From the NCBI GenBank assembly GCA_017533825.1, contig JAFWIE010000018.1, positions 19,868-83,867 of the forward strand: DNA of 64,000 bases, read 5' to 3'. The DNA comes from Atopobiaceae bacterium (lineage in GTDB: Bacteria > Actinomycetota > Coriobacteriia > Coriobacteriales > Atopobiaceae). The position numbers and the translations under genes were made by a program. Below the pieces are notes generated by a model that was given only the letters and a program-made list of their open reading frames with translations, searched no databases and was not told the origin of the DNA. Below are positions 17,733 through 25,944 of the stretch, piece after piece; the stretch's first letter is position 1; each line of letters begins with the position of its first letter.

Positions 17733-18275
17733 GTGCATACATTATCGGACGGGTACGTAACCCACGAGGGCTGCGACCATATCTTTTTTGTCGGCTTTCT
17801 GGGAGCAGGGAAGTCGACGCTGGCGAGAAACCTTGGGAGGCTCTATCGCCGCCACTATGTAGATACCGACCGCATGGCAGAGCGCATGATGTGCAAGACG
17901 GTGCGCGAGTGCTTTGAGCAGGACGGGGAGGAAGCCTTCAGAGACGCCGAGACAAAGGTGCTTGAACGGTTGCGCAACGAGAAGTCCTTGCTCGTGAGCT
18001 GCGGTGGAGGCATTGTGGAACGGCCGGAAAACAGCAGTCTGATGCGCGAGATGGGCGTGGTCGTGTTTTTGGACGGCGACCTGCAGGACTCGCTGCGCCA
18101 GATCCAGCATCCCGAGAAGCGTCCCGACTTGGGCGGGAATGCGCGTGAGCTTTATGACCATCGCAGGCCGCTTTTCAAGAGCGCGGCTGACTACGTCATA
18201 GACATACGCGACAAGACCTTCGAGGAGGTCGCAGAGGATGCCGGGTGTCTGCTATGGGCGGAGGGTTTATTGTGA
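17733..18275 (+). CDS. aroK: shikimate kinase
   Basis: About 180 residues. The GTG at 17733 is preferred since GGGAG lies 6 bp upstream; an in-frame ATG at 17727 directly abuts that GGGAG. Features are FFVGFLGAGKST (P-loop), YVDTDRMAERM (shikimate-binding Asp), SCGGGIVERPEN, and KRPDLGG with RRPLFKSAADYVID (lid and C-terminal arginine). It phosphorylates shikimate at the 3-hydroxyl in aromatic amino acid synthesis. The next gene, joined by GTGA, is in the AroB position but appears inactive. Since shikimate kinase itself looks intact, it may serve shikimate made or imported by another route. Confidence 0.9.
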   Translation: MHTLSDGYVTHEGCDHIFFVGFLGAGKSTLARNLGRLYRRHYVDTDRMAERMMCKTVRECFEQDGEEAFRDAETKVLERLRNEKSLLVSCGGGIVERPENSSLMREMGVVVFLDGDLQDSLRQIQHPEKRPDLGGNARELYDHRRPLFKSAADYVIDIRDKTFEEVAEDAGCLLWAEGLL

Positions 18276-19375
18276 CGACGCAGAGACAGCTTTCGCGCCA
18301 GTGGGTGCCCATGGTTGGCGGTTCATGTGATGTGCGCATGGGCGAGGACGCGCTTCATAGTGCGGCCAAGGTATTGAGAGATTCCGTTGGGCGCCCGCAC
18401 GTGTGCGTGGTCGTGATGCGTGCGGGTGAGGACGCGGTGCTCGTTGAAGACATACGACGTCAGGTCGTTGACGCGGGGTTCGAATACTGCTTGTGCGAGC
18501 TTCAGGCGCCGTTACGGACGCTTGAGGCAGCATCGATGCTGTGCGATGCCCTGATTGAATCCCACGCGACGGCGGACGACCTATGCTTCGTGGTCGGAGA
18601 CGCCGACCTCACCTCGGTGGCGTCGTTCGTGTGTGGCGCCTGGTGTGAGGGGATGCCATTGGTGGCGATGCCTCTCGACGAGGTCGCACTCCTGGAAGGC
18701 GCGTTGGTGCCACGATCGCTGGGTGTGGGCGGTGCGTCACGAATGCTCAGTGTGCGCCCAGCAGCACGTCATGCCATTCTGGACCTTACGAGGTCGTTGA
18801 GTGTCTTAGAAGATGAGGCGTCGCGACATGCCCGCGTGCTCATGGTGGGTGCGGCGATGGCAAGCTCGGAGAAGGAGTTCTCTGAACTGTGGGACCGTGC
18901 GGCGGACCTCATGGCAGACGACGGGGCTACGCTCTGCACGCAGCTCATCGCCACGGCGAAGGCACGCGGGAAGCTCGCTGCCTCGACAGCTGCCGCCATG
19001 CGGAGCTCACTGCGCTTTGGTCAGTCGTTCGCTTGGGCGCTCAAGGGAATGGTTCCGGATGCCTCGTTTGCGACGTTATTGGCCGAAGGTATGCGCTTCT
19101 GCGCGCGCATCTCGGTCGCGCAGGGGAAGCTGCCGCTCGACGACATGCTCGCGCAAGACGAGTTGCTCGAGATGCTTGGCATCGAGGTGTTGCGTGCGCA
19201 TGTGAGCGCTGACGAGCTCATCGCGGCATTCGAGGCGGAACGGCGCAAGCGTTCGCGGCGCAATATGTTGGAAGTGCCCTTGGCTATCGGGCGGGTACGG
19301 CTCGCAACGGTTGAGGACGAGCTGATCGAGGAGCACGTGCGTGCATGGTGCATGTCGCATGCTCCTGAGGTGTAA
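18272..19375 (+). CDS. 3-dehydroquinate synthase-like protein lacking metal ligands
   Basis: A 367-residue protein starting at GTG 18272 (GGAGGG 6 bp upstream, GTGA overlap with aroK). Length, gene position and a few landmarks match AroB: VVGDADLTSVASFVCGAWCEGMPLV corresponds to the GGG-x-x-GD/GF-A-y-RG-p segment, and LRFGQSFAWALK to LNFGHTFGHA. All three zinc ligands appear lost by hand alignment: the Glu of GLAEVIK is in RHARVLMVG, the His of FGHT is Gln, and the second His is absent in DASFATLLAEGM. The NAD glycine motif and VDSSVGGKTG are also missing. It is probably not a working synthase; it may be regulatory, structural or decaying. Confidence 0.6.
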   Translation: MTTQRQLSRQWVPMVGGSCDVRMGEDALHSAAKVLRDSVGRPHVCVVVMRAGEDAVLVEDIRRQVVDAGFEYCLCELQAPLRTLEAASMLCDALIESHATADDLCFVVGDADLTSVASFVCGAWCEGMPLVAMPLDEVALLEGALVPRSLGVGGASRMLSVRPAARHAILDLTRSLSVLEDEASRHARVLMVGAAMASSEKEFSELWDRAADLMADDGATLCTQLIATAKARGKLAASTAAAMRSSLRFGQSFAWALKGMVPDASFATLLAEGMRFCARISVAQGKLPLDDMLAQDELLEMLGIEVLRAHVSADELIAAFEAERRKRSRRNMLEVPLAIGRVRLATVEDELIEEHVRAWCMSHAPEV

Positions 19376-19384
19376 GGAGAAGTG

Positions 19385-20515
19385 GTGAGTATGGAGATCG
19401 CTGACGACTGCATCGCTGCGCGTCTTTGTGCGGTGCGGGAGCTCATGACGAAGCGCGGATACGATGCAATTCTTGTGCGCAACGTATCCGATTTGCGCTG
19501 GTTGACGGGAGCAGCCCGCGTCTTTGATTCCGAGCAGGCTCATGATGCGCTCATAACTGAATCTGCCGTATGGCTGCACACTGATGGTCGCTACTCTGGC
19601 GCCCTCGCTGCGCGTACGGACCGTCGTGTGTGGCAACTTGATCAAGACGACGTTACCCATGCAGCGTGGGCGGCGCGTCACATTGCCGCGAGCGGTGCGC
19701 ACATCGTGGCAATCGAGGACAGCGTTTCGCTCGGCTTTTATGAGGAGCTGCAATGGGAGTTGCAGAAGGCCTCGGTAGCATGTCTCATGCCGCGCCTGCA
19801 CGGTGATCTCTCGAAGCTACGCATGCGCAAGGACGAGGTGGAATTGGATTTGCTGCGTAGGGCACAGAAGGTCACGGATGCGGCGTTTGCCCACATGTGC
19901 GAGGTGATTCGCCCAGGCCTCTCCGAGCTGCAGATTCGGGCGGAGCTGGAGTCATACATGCTCTCGCACGGTGCGGACGGCTTGGCATTCGACTCAATCG
20001 TCGCCTCGGGACCGAACGGGGCAAACCCGCACGCCCGTCCGAGCGAGCGGCTCGTCGAGAAGGGCGACCTCCTCGTTATGGACTTTGGCGCATCACTCAT
20101 GGACTATCAGTCCGACATGACGCGCACGATTTGCATCGGGAAGCCGAGTGAGCGACAGCAGGCGGCATATGATGCCGTGAGGCGCGCCAACGAGGAGTGC
20201 GCGCGTGCCGCACGTCCTGGCATGCTTGGCCGCGAGTTGCATGAACTCGCGGCACGCATACTCGAGGAAGAAGGTTATGGCGCATACTTCACGCATGGGC
20301 TTGGGCATGGCGTGGGCATAGACATTCACGAGCTGCCCGTAGCGGGCAAGCGCGGTGAACTTCCTCTCGACGAAGGTTCGGTCTTCACCATTGAGCCCGG
20401 GGTATATCTGCCGGGTGAGTTTGGCATACGTCTCGAGGACTGTGGCGTGATGGGAAGTGACGGATACCTACCGTTCACCGAATCGCCTCATGAACTCATT
20501 ATCTTATCCGCATAA
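19385..20515 (+). CDS. pepQ: Xaa-Pro peptidase, M24B family
   Basis: About 376 residues. Three starts are close together: GTG 19382, GTG 19385 and ATG 19391. AGGAG at 19375-19379 best suits 19385. The creatinase-like N-terminal domain (NVSDLRWLTGAARVFDSEQAHDALI) is followed by the pita-bread domain. Metal ligands appear in VMDFGASLMDYQSDMTR, FTHGLGHGVGIDIHE, TIEPGVYLPGEFGIRLED. It releases N-terminal residues ahead of proline or splits Xaa-Pro dipeptides; PepP or PepQ activity cannot be told apart. The aroB-pepQ-efp order is common in Gram-positive bacteria, but here a PTS operon lies before efp. Confidence 0.88.
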   Translation: MSMEIADDCIAARLCAVRELMTKRGYDAILVRNVSDLRWLTGAARVFDSEQAHDALITESAVWLHTDGRYSGALAARTDRRVWQLDQDDVTHAAWAARHIAASGAHIVAIEDSVSLGFYEELQWELQKASVACLMPRLHGDLSKLRMRKDEVELDLLRRAQKVTDAAFAHMCEVIRPGLSELQIRAELESYMLSHGADGLAFDSIVASGPNGANPHARPSERLVEKGDLLVMDFGASLMDYQSDMTRTICIGKPSERQQAAYDAVRRANEECARAARPGMLGRELHELAARILEEEGYGAYFTHGLGHGVGIDIHELPVAGKRGELPLDEGSVFTIEPGVYLPGEFGIRLEDCGVMGSDGYLPFTESPHELIILSA

Positions 20516-20584
20516 GTGGTAGACAAGCGTTTCGCAAAGAGGTAAACGCCACCAGCTGAGAACAATCTCATATGTTTTGACGTG

Positions 20585-20619
20585 CGGCATTCGCTTTTGG
20601 GAATCCAAAGTGAATGCCG
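20585..20619. terminator. hairpin terminator after the M24 peptidase gene
   Basis: CGGCATTCGCTTT pairs with AAAGTGAATGCCG (13 bp with one G-U) around a 9-nt loop, followed by a short T-containing tract. It lies 70 bp after the peptidase stop. Confidence 0.6.
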
Positions 20620-20723
20620 TCGTTTGCTAACTAATCGCAAGAGAATTATCAGCAACTTAAGATGTTTATGTCGCTCTCACGGTCTGCTTAGGGACCAATT
20701 GCAGCGATTTGCAGAATTTGCTG

Positions 20724-20752
20724 TTTACATTCACTTGCATGGAGGCTAGAAT
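20724..20752 (+). promoter_or_regulatory. promoter of the mannose-type PTS operon
   Basis: TTTACA (20724-20729) and TAGAAT (20747-20752) are spaced by exactly 17 bp, giving a 5' leader of about 85 nt before the IIAB start. No sigma-54 type element was seen, unlike many mannose-family PTS operons of Firmicutes. Confidence 0.6.
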
Positions 20753-20843
20753 GCCGAAATGTGAAGGGCCTATGGAGGTCCATGGGACGAAGAGTGATCG
20801 CCTTCGTTCTAGGCATTCGGAAGGGAAGAGAAGGAGGTTGTGT

Positions 20844-21848
20844 ATGGTCAGTATTATCCTTGCGAGTCACGGAGGCTTCGCCGCCGGAATCAAGGAGTCG
20901 GGACAGATGATCTTCGGTCCGCAAGAGGCCGTCGAGGCATGTGTCCTCACGCCCGAGATGGGTCCCGATGACTTTCGTGCCAAGCTGCTGGCCGCCATCG
21001 ACACGTTCGAGAACAAGGACGAGATCTTGTTCCTTGCGGACCTGTGGGGTGGTACACCGTTCAACCAGATCAGCAGGTTGATCGAGGAGCACGATGGTGA
21101 CGGCTGGGTCGTGGTTACTGGTATGAGCCTGCCCATGATCCTTGCTGCCTACGGCGAGCGCTTCGGCTCGGAGAAGGCCGCAGACATCGCCAAGGCCATC
21201 TATCCTGAAGCCAAGTCTGGCGTGAGGATCAAGCCTGAGGATCTGCAGCCCGCAGATGCTGCCGCTGCTCCCGCAGCAGCCGCACCCGCGAACATTCCGA
21301 CGGGTGCAATCCCGCCTGGAACCGTGCTCGGAGACGGACACATCGACATCGCGTTCGTGCGTATCGACACCCGTCTGCTCCACGGTCAGGTTGCGACGAC
21401 CGTCACCAAGATGGTCCAGCCCGACCGCATCATCGTATGCTCGGATGACGTTGCGCACGACGATCTGCGCAAGTCCATGATCGAGCAGGCCGCACCTCCT
21501 GGAGTCAAGGCGCACGTTGTCCCCATCTCGAAGATCATCGAGGTCTCCAAGGACGTTCGCTTCGGCGATACGCGCGCAATGCTCCTCTTCGAGACGCCGC
21601 AGGATCTCGAGCGTGCGCTCGATGGCGGCGTAGACATCAAGGAAGTCAACCTTGGTTCCATGGCTCACTCCGTGGGCAAGGTTGTTGTCACCAACGCCGT
21701 GGCAATGGATGCCGAGGACGTGGCATGCCTCGAAAGGATTGCCGCGAAGGGCGTCAAGTTCGACGTTCGCAAGGTTCCCGCGGACAACCCCGAGCCGTTT
21801 GACGCAGTCATCAAGAAGGCAAAGGCCGAGCTGGCCGCTCAGAAGTAG
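20844..21848 (+). CDS. manX: PTS mannose/fructose/sorbose family IIAB subunit
   Basis: A 334-residue fused IIA-IIB protein. ATG 20844 has AAGGAGG 6 bp upstream. The IIA domain (1-125) has the phospho-histidine in IILASHGGFA (His9) and FLADLWGGTPFNQ. An alanine/proline linker (about 137-160) joins the IIB domain, with FVRIDTRLLHGQV carrying its phospho-histidine, and SMAHSVGKVVV. It passes phosphate from HPr to the sugar entering through IIC/IID. Sugar specificity (glucose, mannose, fructose or amino sugars) is not readable. First gene of a IIAB-IIC-IID-ManO operon. Confidence 0.95.
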   Translation: MVSIILASHGGFAAGIKESGQMIFGPQEAVEACVLTPEMGPDDFRAKLLAAIDTFENKDEILFLADLWGGTPFNQISRLIEEHDGDGWVVVTGMSLPMILAAYGERFGSEKAADIAKAIYPEAKSGVRIKPEDLQPADAAAAPAAAAPANIPTGAIPPGTVLGDGHIDIAFVRIDTRLLHGQVATTVTKMVQPDRIIVCSDDVAHDDLRKSMIEQAAPPGVKAHVVPISKIIEVSKDVRFGDTRAMLLFETPQDLERALDGGVDIKEVNLGSMAHSVGKVVVTNAVAMDAEDVACLERIAAKGVKFDVRKVPADNPEPFDAVIKKAKAELAAQK

Positions 21849-21859
21849 GAGGTGCTTGC

Positions 21860-22675
21860 ATGAATCCCATATCAATCCTATTGGTCATCTTGGTGGCCTT
21901 CCTTGCAGGTATGGAAGGCATCCTCGATGAGTTCCAGTTCCATCAGCCGCTGGTGGCATGCACGCTCATCGGCTTGGTTACTGGTCACCCTGCCGAGGGC
22001 ATCATGCTCGGTGGCTCGCTGCAGATGATTGCTCTTGGCTGGGCAAACGTCGGCGCAGCCGTCGCTCCTGACGCGGCACTCGCCTCCGTCGCATCCGCCA
22101 TCATCATGGTGCTCGGCCTCTCCGGTGGCAACACCGACGCTCAGACCGCCATCAGCACCTCCATCGCACTCGCCGTGCCCCTTTCGGTCGCCGGCCTGTT
22201 CCTGACGATGCTTTGCCGCACCATCGCAATTCCTATCGTCCACTTCATGGACGCTGCTGCTGAGGACGCCAACTTCCGTGGCGTTGAGATTTGGCAGCTT
22301 CTGGCCATCGGCCTGCAGGGCGTGCGTATTGCCGTTCCCGCGGCTCTCCTGTGCTTCATCCCCGCAGATGCCGTAACCGCCATGCTGCAGGCAATGCCTG
22401 ACTGGCTGGCCGGCGGCATGGCCGTCGGTGGCGGCATGGTTGCTGCCGTCGGTTACGCAATGGTCATCAACATGATGGCTACCGCAGAGGTTTGGCCGTT
22501 CTTCGTGCTCGGCTTCGTGCTCGCAGCCCTTGGCGACCTCACCCTCATCGCGCTCGGCGCCATCGGCGTCGCGCTCGCCCTCATCTACATCGGCCTCAAG
22601 GATCTTGCTAAGCAGGGCGGCGGCGCTGGCGGCGGCTCGGGCGACCCCTTGGGCGACATCCTGAACGACTACTAA
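21860..22675 (+). CDS. manY: PTS mannose-family IIC permease subunit
   Basis: A 271-residue polytopic membrane protein with about seven hydrophobic helices. TAGGAGGTG precedes ATG 21860. It begins NPISILLVILVAFLAGMEGILDEFQFHQPLVACTLIGL and contains the family motif GHPAEGIMLGGSLQMIALGW. The tail is rich in glycine. Together with IID it forms the sugar channel of the mannose-type PTS. Length is typical. Confidence 0.95.
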   Translation: MNPISILLVILVAFLAGMEGILDEFQFHQPLVACTLIGLVTGHPAEGIMLGGSLQMIALGWANVGAAVAPDAALASVASAIIMVLGLSGGNTDAQTAISTSIALAVPLSVAGLFLTMLCRTIAIPIVHFMDAAAEDANFRGVEIWQLLAIGLQGVRIAVPAALLCFIPADAVTAMLQAMPDWLAGGMAVGGGMVAAVGYAMVINMMATAEVWPFFVLGFVLAALGDLTLIALGAIGVALALIYIGLKDLAKQGGGAGGGSGDPLGDILNDY

Positions 22676-22706
22676 GCCGATTAACGAGAAAGGAGAGTGA
22701 ATATCA

Positions 22707-23621
22707 ATGGCAGAAGTGAAGCTTAGTCAGAGCGACCGCATGTCGGTTTGCTGGCGTCACCAGTTCCTTCAGGGCTCCTGGAACTACGAGCGTATGCAGA
22801 ACGGTGGTTGGTGCTACGCAATGATTCCCGCCATCAAGAAGCTGTACTCCACCAAGGAGGATCAGGCGGCGGCACTCAAGCGCCATCTCGAGTTCTACAA
22901 CACGCACCCCTACGTCTCCGCTCCCATCATTGGCGTCGTTCTGGCGCTCGAGGAAGAGCGCGCGAATGGTGCTCCGGTTGAGGACACGGCCATTCAGGGC
23001 GTCAAGGTTGGTATGATGGGCCCGCTCGCCGGCGTCGGCGACCCCGTCTTCTGGTTCACGGTGCGCCCGATTCTCGGCGCACTGGGTGCCTCCATGGCTT
23101 TGGGTGGATCCATCCTCGGCCCCATCCTGTTCTTCGTGCTCTGGAACGTCATCCGCATGGCCTTCCTGTGGTACACGCAGGAGTTCGGCTACAGCGTGGG
23201 CGCCTCCATCGCCAAGGACCTCTCGGGCGGTCTGCTCGGCAAGATTACCGAGATTGCATCCATCCTCGGTATGTTCATCATCGGCGCACTGGTTCAGCGC
23301 TGGGTTTCGATCACCTTCACCCCGGTTGTCTCGGTCGTGACGCAGGCTGAGGGTGCCTACATCGACTGGGCCAATCTCCCGGCTGGCGCTGAGGGCATCA
23401 AGTCTGCACTCGAGCAGTACTCCGCACTTGGACCTGCGGGCCTCAACGTCGATAAGGTCACCACGCTTCAGGGCAACCTGGACCAGCTCATCCCGGGCCT
23501 CGCGGCAGTCGCGCTGACGCTACTCTGCTGCAAGCTCCTCAAGAAGGGCATTTCGCCGATTGCCATCATCCTCGCGCTCTTTGCCGTGGGTATCATTGGC
23601 CGTCTGGCCGGCTTCATGTAA
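22707..23621 (+). CDS. manZ: PTS mannose-family IID subunit
   Basis: A 304-residue IID protein. It has the long cytosolic N-terminus RHQFLQGSWNYERMQNGGWCYAMIPAIKKLY, LEFYNTHPYVSAPIIGVVLALEEERANG, the GVKVGMMGPLAGVGDP segment, and C-terminal membrane helices. AAAGGAGAG lies upstream. IID completes the transporter with IIC. Followed by a strong terminator before the ManO-like gene. Confidence 0.95.
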   Translation: MAEVKLSQSDRMSVCWRHQFLQGSWNYERMQNGGWCYAMIPAIKKLYSTKEDQAAALKRHLEFYNTHPYVSAPIIGVVLALEEERANGAPVEDTAIQGVKVGMMGPLAGVGDPVFWFTVRPILGALGASMALGGSILGPILFFVLWNVIRMAFLWYTQEFGYSVGASIAKDLSGGLLGKITEIASILGMFIIGALVQRWVSITFTPVVSVVTQAEGAYIDWANLPAGAEGIKSALEQYSALGPAGLNVDKVTTLQGNLDQLIPGLAAVALTLLCCKLLKKGISPIAIILALFAVGIIGRLAGFM

Positions 23622-23677
23622 GATGTTGCTTCGGGTGCGCTGCGTGAGCTAACCAGCGCAAAGCAACGAATCTTAGG

Positions 23678-23718
23678 CCGCACCCACCCGGAAGGGGAGG
23701 GTGCGGTTCTTTGTGTTT
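23678..23718 (+). terminator. intrinsic terminator inside the PTS operon
   Basis: CCGCACCCACCC pairs with GGGAGGGTGCGG (one A-A mismatch, GGAAG loop), followed by TTCTTTGTGTTT. It lies after manZ and just before the ManO-like gene, so the latter would depend on read-through. Confidence 0.75.
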
Positions 23719-23733
23719 GCAAGAGGAGGCAGT

Positions 23734-24135
23734 ATGGCGCAGTCGCAAAACAGTTCCGTAGACCTCACCATAAAGGCGACGTCGTTCTCCGGCATTGCCA
23801 GCTATGGTGACGTTATGGTGGGCAACAAGGCGTTTGAGTACTATAACGAGCGCAACGTCGAGGATTACATACAGATTCCCTGGGAAGAGATCGACTACAT
23901 CTCTGCCGAAGTCGTGGGCAAGAAGATCACACGCTTTGCCATATTCATCAAGCAAGGAGGTCACTTTGCCTTCTCGACGCGCGACAACAAGAAGACGCTG
24001 CGCGCGGTGCGCGAGTATGTGCCCGAGGATCGACTGCTGCGCTCGAAGTCGTTCTTGGACGTGGTGAAGGCAGGTACCGTTGCCGTGGGCCGGAACGTAG
24101 TGGGCGTCTTCAAGAAGAAGGACAACGGTTCATAG
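23734..24135 (+). CDS. manO: DUF956/ManO-family protein
   Basis: A 133-residue protein from ATG 23734 (AGAGGAGG upstream). The sequence matches the ManO/DUF956 family: VDLTIKATSFSGIASYGDVMVGNKAFEYYN, IPWEEIDYISAEVVGKKITRFAIF and FSTRDNKKTLRAVREYV. Members lie at the 3' end of mannose-type PTS operons and are thought to regulate them, but the mechanism is not established. No membrane segment or DNA-binding motif is evident. A terminator upstream should lower its expression relative to the transporter. Confidence 0.85.
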   Translation: MAQSQNSSVDLTIKATSFSGIASYGDVMVGNKAFEYYNERNVEDYIQIPWEEIDYISAEVVGKKITRFAIFIKQGGHFAFSTRDNKKTLRAVREYVPEDRLLRSKSFLDVVKAGTVAVGRNVVGVFKKKDNGS

Positions 24136-24162
24136 CGTTTGTAGCTACAACGTCCGTCGTGC

Positions 24163-24204
24163 AGCCCCCTTCCGCGCCTGCGTGGCAGTGAGGGGGCTTG
24201 CTTG
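24163..24204 (+). terminator. terminator after manO
   Basis: AGCCCCCT and AGGGGGCT form the stem base around a partly paired GC-rich loop, followed by TGCTTGTG. It ends the PTS operon ahead of efp. Confidence 0.6.
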
Positions 24205-24243
24205 TGTATATGAGATGGATTCGCGCGGCGAAGCAATTTGTCC

Positions 24244-24249
24244 TATAAT
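24244..24249 (+). promoter_or_regulatory. -10 box of the efp operon
   Basis: A perfect TATAAT lies 55 bp upstream of the efp start, after the manO terminator. The matching -35 is weak (TTCGCG at 24220-24225). Confidence 0.45.
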
Positions 24250-24303
24250 GCCATTCCGTACGTGTAGCGGTCCCGGGCGGGACCATAGAGAAAGCGAGCA
24301 CAT

Positions 24304-24867
24304 ATGGCCACTCTGGGCATCACCGACCTCCGCGCTGGACTGGGCGTTAACATCAAAGGCAACGACTGCGTAATCCTCGAGGCCCAGCACGTCAAGCCGG
24401 GCAAGGGAAACACGTATGTTCGCACGAAGTATCGCAATATCCGCACCGGTCGCGTGAACGAGGAGAACTTCCAGCAGTCTGCCAAGTTCGAGAGCGTCAA
24501 CATGCGTACGCGCGAGATGCAGTACCTCTATAACGACGGCGACATTTACTACTTCATGGACATGGAGACGTACGAGCAGATTGAGGTTGGCTCCGATCTC
24601 ATCGGCGAGAATGCCAAGTGGTTCAAGGAGAACGACACCTGCTTGCTCAATTATGCGAACGACGTGCTGTATGCCGTGCAGCCGCCCATGTTCATCGAGG
24701 TCGAAATCACCGAGACCGATCCGGGCTTCAAGGGCGATACCGTGCAGGGTGGCAGCAAGCCCGCCATCGTGGAGACCGGCGCATCCGTACAGGTGCCCAT
24801 GTACCTCAATGTGGGCGAGCGTATCAAGATCGACACGCGCACGGGCAAGTTCGTATCGCGCGTGTAG
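24304..24867 (+). CDS. efp: elongation factor P
   Basis: A 187-residue, three-domain OB-fold factor that relieves ribosome stalling at polyproline stretches. It starts MATLGITDLRAGLGVNI. The modification loop is VKPGKGNTYVRTK with Lys34 at the tip; residues after it (NTYV) differ from the common GGAF form. The C-terminal signature GERIKIDTRTGKFVSRV is present. Length is normal. It begins an operon running through asp23, nusB, xseB and tlyA. No EF-P lysine-modifying enzyme is seen in the window. Confidence 0.97.
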   Translation: MATLGITDLRAGLGVNIKGNDCVILEAQHVKPGKGNTYVRTKYRNIRTGRVNEENFQQSAKFESVNMRTREMQYLYNDGDIYYFMDMETYEQIEVGSDLIGENAKWFKENDTCLLNYANDVLYAVQPPMFIEVEITETDPGFKGDTVQGGSKPAIVETGASVQVPMYLNVGERIKIDTRTGKFVSRV

Positions 24868-24887
24868 TTAGTACGAAAGGATCGTAC

Positions 24888-25247
24888 ATGAGCAGTGAAC
24901 TCGTTATCTCTGGAATCGGGGTCTCGCAAGCGGTGGTCTCAACCATCGTCTCGCAGGCGGTTGAGCGTGTTGAGGGCGTTGCCTCGGTTGGCGAGAATGC
25001 CATTGCATCGAGCTTGATTTCGGTCTTCACTTCGCAACCTGCGGCCGGTGAGCCACCGGTTGAATCGGAGGTCATAGACGACAAGCTCCATGTCTCTGTA
25101 CGTCTCTCCGTGTTCTATGGATACCCCTTTACCAAGCTTGCCGAAGACGTGCGCAGCGCTGTTGCCAGCGCGGTGAAGGGCCAGATGGGCGTGGAGATTG
25201 GTGCAGTGGACGTGTGCATCGACAATCTCGTTTTTCCCAAGGAGTAA
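24888..25247 (+). CDS. Asp23/Gls24 family protein
   Basis: A 119-residue DUF322 protein from ATG 24888 (GAAAGGA upstream). It has GIGVSQAVVSTIVSQAVERVEGVASVGE, a variable middle, then LHVSVRLSVFYGYPFTKLAEDVRSAVASAV and VEIGAVDVCIDNLVF. Members are envelope-stress or membrane-associated proteins in Firmicutes. The place between efp and nusB is conserved in many Gram-positive genomes. Confidence 0.88.
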   Translation: MSSELVISGIGVSQAVVSTIVSQAVERVEGVASVGENAIASSLISVFTSQPAAGEPPVESEVIDDKLHVSVRLSVFYGYPFTKLAEDVRSAVASAVKGQMGVEIGAVDVCIDNLVFPKE

Positions 25248-25253
25248 GGTACG

Positions 25254-25679
25254 TTGGCAAGAAATAAGTTTCATGGACGGACTCTCGCGCGGAGCCAGGC
25301 GTTGCAGCTTCTCTTTCAAGCCGAGGCGACTGGCCGAAGCGTGGAGTCCGTACTTGCGGCGGATGAGTATGCGCTGAGTGATGAGGCTCCGCTCGATGAC
25401 TTCGCGCGAAGCCTTGCGCTCGGTGCGGATGGCATGCGTTCGCAACTGGATGACCTTATCGAGCGCTCTTCAACCAATTGGTCGCTGGATCGGATGCCTT
25501 CAGTGGATAGAAACCTTCTGCGGTTGGCAATCTACGAAATGCTCGAGGTCGATGAGGTGGCGACGGCCGTCACAATCGATGAGTCGGTGGAGCTTGCGAA
25601 GGCGTATGGAACCGACGAGTCGTCAAGATTTGTGAACGGCTTGCTCGGTCGTGTGGCCCACGAGTTGGACGAGGCATAG
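25254..25679 (+). CDS. nusB: transcription antitermination factor NusB
   Basis: A 141-residue protein starting at TTG 25254, 6 bp after the asp23 stop. It has RSQALQLLFQAEATGRSVE at the N-terminus, DRMPSVDRNLLRLAIYEML (the family D-R-NLLRLA-YE signature), and TIDESVELAKAYGTDESSRFVNGLLGRV at the end. NusB binds boxA RNA with NusE for rRNA antitermination. The TTG start suggests modest translation. Confidence 0.95.
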   Translation: MARNKFHGRTLARSQALQLLFQAEATGRSVESVLAADEYALSDEAPLDDFARSLALGADGMRSQLDDLIERSSTNWSLDRMPSVDRNLLRLAIYEMLEVDEVATAVTIDESVELAKAYGTDESSRFVNGLLGRVAHELDEA

Positions 25680-25680
25680 C

Positions 25681-25944
25681 GTGGCACGGCGTAATCGCGT
25701 CGATACATCAACCTACAAGACTTTTGGTGACATCTCGGCGAGACTCGACGAGATTGTGACGGAGGTTCGCAGAAGGGACATTCCGCTTGAGAGTTCTCTT
25801 GACCTGTTTGAGGAAGCAATCGCCCTTGGACAGAAGGCTGTTGACTTCGTCGACACCGATGCGGTGACGGGTGAGGAGGCGTTGCGCGCAGAGCAGGAAT
25901 CCGTGCGCTCCGCCGAGGATGAGGCCGCGAAGGGCGGGGCATAA
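25681..25944 (+). CDS. xseB: exodeoxyribonuclease VII small subunit
   Basis: An 87-residue protein from GTG 25681, overlapping nothing but only 1 bp after nusB. It carries KTFGDISARLDEIVTEVRRRDIPLESSLDLFEEAIALGQKA, the XseB signature, then an acidic, alanine-rich tail. XseB joins XseA to form exonuclease VII. The large subunit gene usually lies directly upstream of xseB but is absent here. Confidence 0.85.
   Translation: MARRNRVDTSTYKTFGDISARLDEIVTEVRRRDIPLESSLDLFEEAIALGQKAVDFVDTDAVTGEEALRAEQESVRSAEDEAAKGGA

Larger units (their letters stand above)
20516..20843. other. intergenic region before the PTS operon
   Basis: It holds a terminator-like hairpin at 20585-20619, a promoter at 20724-20752 and about 85 bp of 5' leader. 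In the leader, GAATGCC near 20750 can pair with GGCATTC near 20814, and CCATGG-like sequences pair locally, so a folded leader is possible. No gene was found. The left half is AT-rich. Confidence 0.5.
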
